DNA of 64,000 nt from an uncultured Ezakiella sp. (GTDB taxonomy: Bacteria; Bacillota; Clostridia; Tissierellales; Peptoniphilaceae): NCBI RefSeq assembly GCF_943913045.1, contig NZ_CALTVH010000006.1, positions 28,715-92,714 of the forward strand, in the 5' to 3' direction. The first letter of the stretch is position 1, and the number at the start of each line of letters is the position of its first letter. Shown here piece by piece: positions 58,762 to 64,000 of this stretch. The position numbers were made by a program, and so were the translations under genes. Under the pieces are notes generated by a model. That model saw only the letters and a list, made by a program, of their open reading frames with translations, was not told the DNA's origin and did no database searches.

Positions 58762-59670
58762 TTAAGCGTCTAGGCTGTCCATCCTAAATCCACGGCCGCG
58801 GACTTCTGTGAGTTCGCTGATGCCGATAAAGGCGCCTTCGTCAATTTTGTTTACAATGTCCTTGAGGATTGTAATCTCACGGTTGGAGATAACCAGGTAG
58901 ATGACCTTGGTGTCCTGCTTGGACCAACCGCCCTCGGCCTTTAAAAATGTAACGCCCCGACTCATTTGTTGGTTGATGGCATTGGCAATTTCGTTTGGCT
59001 TAGCCGTTATAACATTGACGGCCTTGAGGTCGCCCTTGCCTGTTTGAATTTTATCGAGCATCGTATATGAAACGTACATGGCAATTATGGTGTAGGCTGC
59101 TGGTTGAATGCCAAATAGATAAGCGCCTGTGCCAATTACGACCGCGTTTAACAACAATAGGGCAGAGCCGATTTGCATATTGTATTTCTTTTTCATAACG
59201 GCAGCCACTATATCAAAACCGCCTTGGCAGCAACCATTTTTAAATAAAATACCCATGGCAGTTCCATTGACCACGCCCCCTACGATCGCAGACAAAAGAG
59301 GATCGGTAAAGGATACATATTGGGACACGCCTCTAAAGATAATCATGGTAAAGGATTGGACGATGGTACTTATAAAAGTGTAGACCAAAAACTTTTTGCT
59401 AAGAGTCCTCAGACCAAACAAAAAGAGTGGCAAGTTCAAAATAAAAACCGTAATACCTGCGGAAATATCGGTCAGGTACTGAATCATAATTGAAATACCG
59501 CCGATGCCCCCGCTCAAAAACATGTGTGGTGTATAAAAAGCGTTGACCCCAAAGGAAAAGATCAAATTGCCAATGATAATGGCCATGAGCTTGGATTTGA
59601 TCTCATACCTAGATCCAAAAAGCTCAAGCATTTTTGGATTTGGGCAGTAAATTTTTACCTTATTTTCCAT
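58762..59670 (-). CDS. YitT-family membrane protein
   Basis: 302 residues from the ATG at 59670, nine bases from GGAG; an ATG at 59685 is possible. The first five to six helices form the YitT/DUF161 unit (GGIGGISIMIQYL, NGCCQGGFDIVAA), and the C-terminal 85 residues are the cytosolic DUF2179 domain. The family is widespread in Firmicutes and of unproven transport function. The start overlaps the alpha/beta hydrolase gene, so both are in one operon with ung. Confidence 0.87.
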   Translation of the reverse strand: MENKVKIYCPNPKMLELFGSRYEIKSKLMAIIIGNLIFSFGVNAFYTPHMFLSGGIGGISIMIQYLTDISAGITVFILNLPLFLFGLRTLSKKFLVYTFISTIVQSFTMIIFRGVSQYVSFTDPLLSAIVGGVVNGTAMGILFKNGCCQGGFDIVAAVMKKKYNMQIGSALLLLNAVVIGTGAYLFGIQPAAYTIIAMYVSYTMLDKIQTGKGDLKAVNVITAKPNEIANAINQQMSRGVTFLKAEGGWSKQDTKVIYLVISNREITILKDIVNKIDEGAFIGISELTEVRGRGFRMDSLDA

Positions 59671-60430
59671 AATCTTTAACTCCATCCGACTCTAAAAACA
59701 TCTCTGTAAATTCCATGGCCTTGACCGTCATTTGGTGCTTTGCGTCGTCCAGGACAATGTGTTTAAAGAGGCTTTTCTTTTTATAAAAAGGCTTTAGCGC
59801 TGAGGCCGTTTCAATATTAAACTTGGGCGGCACGATTTCGTCCAGGGCCCCATCCACCATAATGATAGGACGATTTTCCAGGCGGGATAAATTTTCCGCC
59901 GGACTGTAATAGCGGAGCTCATTTTTGATTGGCTTGTAAACCTCTTCGCTAATGTTTTCTTCTCTTGCAATCCAATCCGCAAAGGACAGGTAATCGAGGA
60001 CGCCGTTGTAGCAAATGAGTTTGCCCACTGGATTTTTTACAAAGGCACCTGCAGCCGCCATGGCACCCATAGAGTGGCCAGCAAAAATAATATCCTTTGG
60101 ATTATAACCCTTCTTTTCAGCCACATAATTTACAATGCTGGGGCTTTCGGTAATCGTATTTATCAAAACCTTTGGCAAAGCCTCCGCATCTGACACAGCA
60201 TTAATATTAAACTCGCTCTTCCTAGTCCCGTGGCCCAACTGTTCGACCACAAAAACATCATAGCCCATGCTTGCCAAAATCTGGCACCTAAACATAGACC
60301 GGGCCCTTGAGGAAGTGTAACCGTGGTAATAAATAATTGCCCCAAGAGGCTTGTAGCTCATGGGAGTAATCTCTGTAACATCAATCCCATTAATGTTGAT
60401 ATCCATTTCCAAATAACCATTAAAACTCAT
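59660..60430 (-). CDS. alpha/beta hydrolase (lipase/esterase type)
   Basis: 256 residues. Catalytic Ser120 in GHSMG, probable Asp197 in DEIVPP and His232 in DAKHQM. YYHGYTS is the oxyanion region. No signal peptide. The fold resembles monoglyceride lipases and BAAT-type esterases; substrate unknown. It follows ung by three bases and overlaps yitT by 11, so it is the middle of the operon. AGGTG lies ahead of the ATG. Confidence 0.85.
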   Translation of the reverse strand: MSFNGYLEMDININGIDVTEITPMSYKPLGAIIYYHGYTSSRARSMFRCQILASMGYDVFVVEQLGHGTRKSEFNINAVSDAEALPKVLINTITESPSIVNYVAEKKGYNPKDIIFAGHSMGAMAAAGAFVKNPVGKLICYNGVLDYLSFADWIAREENISEEVYKPIKNELRYYSPAENLSRLENRPIIMVDGALDEIVPPKFNIETASALKPFYKKKSLFKHIVLDDAKHQMTVKAMEFTEMFLESDGVKDYGK

Positions 60431-60433
60431 AAT

Positions 60434-61093
60434 TCACCTCGTTTTAAAATCAATCGGCTGGTAGCCAAAATTTATCAAAGCCTCATTTATTTTAGAAAAA
60501 ACACCCGATCCAAAAAAACCGCGATAGGCTGACAGCGGAGACGGATGGGCAGATTTTATAATAGCGTGACGATTGTCGATATTTTTCTCCAAAGCCTGGG
60601 CCTCCTTGCCCCACAAAACAAAAACCAGAGGCGAAGGATGGTCGTTTAACTTTTCTAAAACAAAATCCGTAAAGACCTTCCAATTTAAAAAATCATGGCT
60701 CAAAGCTTGGCCCGACCGAACAGAAAAAGTCCTGTTCAACAGGAGAACTCCCTGATTGGCCCAGGATGACAAATCACCGGATGTATTTTTAATCCCTAAA
60801 TCATCCTCCAGCTCCTTAAAAATATTTCTTAAGGACGGCGGCAACTTGTTGGCCCTAGTTGAAAAAGCCAAACCATCTGCCACCCCCGGCGTGTGATAAG
60901 GATCTTGTCCCACAATAACCACGCGTGCGTCTTCGTAGGCAGTCAGATTAAAGGCTCGAAAAACATCCTCCTCTGCAGGGAAAATATCATAAGCCTTCCG
61001 CTCTTCGTCAAGCTTCTCCATCAAGCCCACAAAATACTCGCTATTAATAATGGGAGAGAGAACCTCCCCCCAATCATTCGTAAACAATTCCAT
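60434..61093 (-). CDS. ung: uracil-DNA glycosylase
   Basis: 219 residues. Catalytic Asp64 in GQDPYH and His183 in HPSPLSAYRGFFG are family 1 Ung hallmarks, and LLLNRTFSVR is also typical. It removes uracil from DNA. The ATG at 61093 has no ribosome site; a promoter ends six bases upstream, so the mRNA may begin at the start codon. An in-frame TTG at 61111 has AGGGG ahead but would lie within the promoter. Followed closely by the hydrolase and yitT. Confidence 0.93.
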   Translation of the reverse strand: MELFTNDWGEVLSPIINSEYFVGLMEKLDEERKAYDIFPAEEDVFRAFNLTAYEDARVVIVGQDPYHTPGVADGLAFSTRANKLPPSLRNIFKELEDDLGIKNTSGDLSSWANQGVLLLNRTFSVRSGQALSHDFLNWKVFTDFVLEKLNDHPSPLVFVLWGKEAQALEKNIDNRHAIIKSAHPSPLSAYRGFFGSGVFSKINEALINFGYQPIDFKTR

Positions 61094-61099
61094 AAACCA

Positions 61100-61128
61100 A
61101 TAATACCACAAGCCCCGCCCCTTATCAA
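61100..61128 (-). promoter_or_regulatory. promoter of ung operon, candidate leaderless
   Basis: Minus strand TTGATA (61123-61128), 17-base spacer, TATTAT (61100-61105). The expected transcription start is at or next to the A of the ATG at 61093. Confidence 0.65.
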
Positions 61129-61209
61129 GGAGGGGAAGGGGTGAGGGGAAAGAAAATTGAGGGAAATATTCAATTTACAATTTATAAATTTGCTTTATAA
61201 CAAATTGAA

Positions 61210-61278
61210 TTGAATTCACTTAGCTGATATGGTATAATTACTTGTTTTACTTGTAATTTTTTCTGTTTCTAGTATAAT
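61210..61278 (+). promoter_or_regulatory. two tandem promoters of hsdM
   Basis: First: TTGAAT (61210-61215), 17-base spacer, TATAAT (61233-61238). Second: TTGTAA (61251-61256), 16-base spacer, TATAAT (61273-61278). An inverted repeat ATTCAATTT/AAATTGAAT (61168-61176, 61202-61210) precedes them. Confidence 0.75.
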
Positions 61279-61308
61279 TAAGCTAAGTATACACAAGGGG
61301 GATTGGTT

Positions 61309-63927
61309 ATGAACAAGCAACAATTGGCTAGCACTATTTGGGAGGCTGCAAACAGGATGCGGTCCAAGATCGAGGCCAACGAGTACAAGGATTACATACT
61401 CGGTTTTATTTTTTACAAGTTCCTTTCGGACAAAGAGGTCAAGTTTTTGGAAGGCGAGGAGATGTCCAAGGACTTGATGCAAAAGTACTTGTTGGAGGCC
61501 AATGTTGATACCGAAGAGGAGAGGAGGGAGTTTCAATCAAATGTCGATTGGATCCAAAACACTCTGGGTTATTTCATTCCATATGAACATCTGTTTTCTA
61601 CCTGGCTAGAATTGGGTAGCGATTTTGATATTTCAAATGTCAGAGACGGTTTGTCTTCTTTTAACCGTTACATCGACGACAATTATAAAAAACTTTTCGA
61701 AGGAATTTTTGATACACTTGAAACTGGTTTGTCAAAGCTGGGCACTACTTCCGCCCAACAAACCAAGGCCGCCCGCGATCTCATCAATCTGATCAAGGAC
61801 ATTCCCATGGACGGCTACCAAGACTATGATGTTTTGGGTTATATCTATGAATATTTAATCGGTAATTTTGCTGCCAACGCTGGCAAAAAGGCTGGAGAAT
61901 TCTACACCCCTCACGAGGTGTCTCTTTTGATGAGTGAAATTGTCGCCGATCATCTGAAGGACCGCAAGGCCATCGAGATATACGATAGCACAAGTGGATC
62001 GGGGTCTCTGCTAATAAATATCGGGAAATCTGTTGCAAAATATATGAATGACCGGGACAATATAAAATATTATGCCCAAGAACTCAAACAAAATACTTAC
62101 AACTTAACCAGGATGAATTTAATTATGAGAGGGATCTTGCCTTCAAATATTATAACCAGAAACGCCGACACGCTTGAAGACGACTGGCCTTATTTTGATG
62201 AGAACGATCCTATTGGAACTTATGAGCCCCTCTATGTGGATGCAGTTGTATCCAATCCGCCTTATTCACAAAAGTGGAATCCTGATGGCAAGGAATTTGA
62301 TCCCCGCTACACATCGTACGGGATTGCCCCCAAGGCCAAGGCCGATTATGCATTCTTGCTCCACGACCTCTATCACTTAAAATCTGATGGAATTATGAAT
62401 ATAGTTTTGCCCCACGGAGTTTTGTTCCGCGGTGGCGAAGAGGGCAAGATTAGGAAAAATTTAATTGAAAAAAATCACATAGATGCTATTATCGGTCTAC
62501 CTGCAAATATATTTTTTGGTACGGGCATACCGACTATTATAATGGTTTTAAAAAAGGTCCGGACCAACAACGACATCTTGATTATTGATGCATCCAAGGG
62601 ATTTGAAAAGGAAGGCAAAAACAACAAGCTCCGCGCATCCGATATCAAGAGGATTGCCGACACAGTAAAATATAGACGTGACACAGAAAAATATTCACGC
62701 AAGGTTTCCTTGGATGAAATTCGAGACAATGATTACAATTTAAATATCCCTAGGTATGTGGACTCATCCGAAAGCCCAGAGACCTATGACATATACGCAT
62801 CAATGTTTGGAGGCATACCCAAAAATGAAATCGACGAATTGGATAAGTACTGGCAAGTCTTTCCAAACTTAAAGGCAGACCTCTTTGAAGAGACAAGCCC
62901 TGGCCACTTTGAATTGAAGACCAAGGACTACAAAGACCTTATAAAGAATCATGCTGACATTAAAAATTATATAGAAAACTACCAAGCAAGTTTTGCAGGT
63001 CTCCAAGAAAAAATGGAAGGCAGGCTTATTTTTGATATGGAAAATGTAAATCCCCTCCAAGAGAAAAATGCCTTGACCGATGAAATTTTTTCTAGAATGG
63101 AAGACATAGCCTTGGTGGACGAATACATGGCCTATCAAATACTAAATGACAAGTGGGTTCAAGTTGCCCAAGACCTGGAGATGATCAAGACCGAGGGCAG
63201 GGAAATTATCAGACAAGTTGGCCCAAATATGGTCATGAAAAAACGCAAGGACAAGGATGTGGAAGTCCAAGAAGGTTGGGTCGGCAAAATTATTCCCTTT
63301 GAATTGGTGGAAGAAACGCTTTTAAAAGAACAAAAAGACCAAGTCGATGGCAAAGAAAATCGGCTGGACCAAGTCATTAGCGATCAAGAAGAAATTTTCG
63401 AATCCTTGTCAGAAGAGGACAAGGAAGACTTGAGCGAAGACTTAAATAACGACAACACCGCCTTTACCGCTGGCGGTTTGACCAGGCTTGCCAAGGAATT
63501 TTTGGCTGATGGCGACCTAACAACCTATGATGAGGAAAGTTTGGAATACAAGGTCATAAGGACCAAGGAGCTCAGCGACCAAGAAAAAAATCTCAAAAAA
63601 GAAATCAAAGAGGACAAGGACAAACTTCACGCCTTGGCAAAGACAACTATAGAAAATTTAGACCAAGACCAAGTAAATGAACTCTTGAAGGACAAGTGGA
63701 CCCAGCCAATTATGGATGGGATTTTGAACTTGCCCAAGGATATGGTGAGCGTATTTGCTGACAAGGTCAAGGCTCTGGCGGAAAAATACGACACGACCCT
63801 AATAGACTTGGAAAAGGAAATCCAAGAGACTGAAAAAGAACTCATAGGCTACTTGGACCAACTCACAGGATCTGAAATGGATATGAAGGGCATAGAAGAA
63901 TTGAAAAAACTATTGGGAGGATTCTAA
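61309..63927 (+). CDS. hsdM: type I restriction-modification system, methyltransferase subunit
   Basis: 872 residues from the ATG at 61309, six bases after AGGGGGA; a TTG at 61303 is less likely. The HsdM N-terminal helical domain (1-150) is followed by the N6-adenine methyltransferase domain with SAM motif DSTSGSGSLL and catalytic NPPY. Typical HsdM is about 500 residues; here about 350 more residues follow, rich in Lys/Glu/Asp and predicted helical, a long form also seen in other Firmicutes. It methylates adenine together with HsdS. The stop overlaps the hsdS start. Confidence 0.93.
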   Translation: MNKQQLASTIWEAANRMRSKIEANEYKDYILGFIFYKFLSDKEVKFLEGEEMSKDLMQKYLLEANVDTEEERREFQSNVDWIQNTLGYFIPYEHLFSTWLELGSDFDISNVRDGLSSFNRYIDDNYKKLFEGIFDTLETGLSKLGTTSAQQTKAARDLINLIKDIPMDGYQDYDVLGYIYEYLIGNFAANAGKKAGEFYTPHEVSLLMSEIVADHLKDRKAIEIYDSTSGSGSLLINIGKSVAKYMNDRDNIKYYAQELKQNTYNLTRMNLIMRGILPSNIITRNADTLEDDWPYFDENDPIGTYEPLYVDAVVSNPPYSQKWNPDGKEFDPRYTSYGIAPKAKADYAFLLHDLYHLKSDGIMNIVLPHGVLFRGGEEGKIRKNLIEKNHIDAIIGLPANIFFGTGIPTIIMVLKKVRTNNDILIIDASKGFEKEGKNNKLRASDIKRIADTVKYRRDTEKYSRKVSLDEIRDNDYNLNIPRYVDSSESPETYDIYASMFGGIPKNEIDELDKYWQVFPNLKADLFEETSPGHFELKTKDYKDLIKNHADIKNYIENYQASFAGLQEKMEGRLIFDMENVNPLQEKNALTDEIFSRMEDIALVDEYMAYQILNDKWVQVAQDLEMIKTEGREIIRQVGPNMVMKKRKDKDVEVQEGWVGKIIPFELVEETLLKEQKDQVDGKENRLDQVISDQEEIFESLSEEDKEDLSEDLNNDNTAFTAGGLTRLAKEFLADGDLTTYDEESLEYKVIRTKELSDQEKNLKKEIKEDKDKLHALAKTTIENLDQDQVNELLKDKWTQPIMDGILNLPKDMVSVFADKVKALAEKYDTTLIDLEKEIQETEKELIGYLDQLTGSEMDMKGIEELKKLLGGF

Positions 63928-64000
63928 TGGGAAAAAAAGATAAAACCCCCTCAATAAGATTTGCAGGTTTTAATGACCCTTGGGAACAGCGTAAGTTGGG
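63927..64000 (+). CDS. hsdS: type I restriction specificity subunit, 3' truncated by window
   Basis: Only the first 24 codons are visible. The ATG overlaps the hsdM stop (TAATG) with GGGAGGATT ahead. The sequence IRFAGFNDPWEQRKLG is the typical HsdS N-terminus that starts the first target-recognition domain. HsdS decides which DNA site is modified or cut. hsdR is expected beyond the window or elsewhere. Confidence 0.88.
   Translation, partial: MGKKDKTPSIRFAGFNDPWEQRKL

Overview
The window looks like chromosome of a low-GC, anaerobic, fermentative Firmicute. I favour the Peptoniphilaceae/Tissierellia group (Peptoniphilus, Anaerococcus and relatives), but this is inference from gene content and no rRNA gene is present to test it. 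Pointers are AGGAGG-type ribosome sites, TTGACA/TATAAT promoters, phosphotransacetylase, an alanine/glycine:cation symporter, aspartate ammonia-lyase, C1-family dipeptidases, an ECF vitamin-uptake component, the Veg-IspE neighbourhood and a large Firmicutes-type SRP RNA. Genes are dense on both strands, mostly in short operons closed by clear intrinsic terminators.

Layout. 1-7.8 kb (+): the end of a DHHW/AlgX-like protein, an ABC-F ATPase, a HAD phosphatase, a PAP2 phosphatase, homoserine dehydrogenase, an MFS exporter, and an ECF S-component coupled to a P-loop kinase. 7.9-14.8 kb (-): a two-gene ABC exporter, a small secreted protein, an S9 peptidase and exonuclease III. 14.9-17.3 kb (+): ribosome hibernation factor, HAD phosphatase, Fe-S aldo/keto reductase. 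17.4-23.9 kb (-): an MBOAT acyltransferase, a TtcA-like protein, an M23 peptidase, and a Fur-family regulator leading a zinc ABC operon with a matching operator. 24.1-33.4 kb (+): HtrA, zinc-ribbon protein, Veg, IspE, a PLP decarboxylase, Pta, an LTA-synthase-like sulfatase and a Lys/Glu-rich secreted protein. 33.5-36.2 kb (-): tandem PepC-like peptidases. 36.5-48.7 kb (+): AGCS symporter, secreted stalk protein, AspA, MurA-Mbl, a three-gene corrinoid methyltransferase operon, an M20 hydrolase and an AT-rich accessory group.

48.8-51 kb holds an ABC-F resistance-type gene (-) behind a five-codon leader peptide and a switchable hairpin, divergent from tRNA-Ser(GGA) and the SRP RNA. 51.2-58.3 kb (+) is the most distinctive block: a double-rhodanese lipoprotein, then a tightly overlapping operon with a DUF2064 glycosyltransferase fused to a kinase-like domain, two TVP38 membrane proteins, a second glycosyltransferase, a CCG-type Fe-S protein, a C_GCAxxG_C_C protein, a CxxC carboxymuconolactone-decarboxylase-type protein and an ArsS-like radical SAM enzyme. 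These are the families that travel together in rSAM/selenodomain (arsenosugar-like) clusters, here without the arsenite methyltransferase and with cysteine instead of selenocysteine. A structured, terminator-ended RNA candidate follows. 58.8-61.1 kb (-) carries YitT, an alpha/beta hydrolase and Ung. 61.3 kb to the end begins a type I restriction-modification locus (hsdM, start of hsdS) cut by the window edge.

The best candidates for undescribed biology are the radical-SAM/glycosyltransferase cluster, the corrinoid operon with a MetH-type reactivation protein, the ABC-F leader attenuator, and two Fur-like operators with the same geometry at the zinc operon and the PepC tandem.
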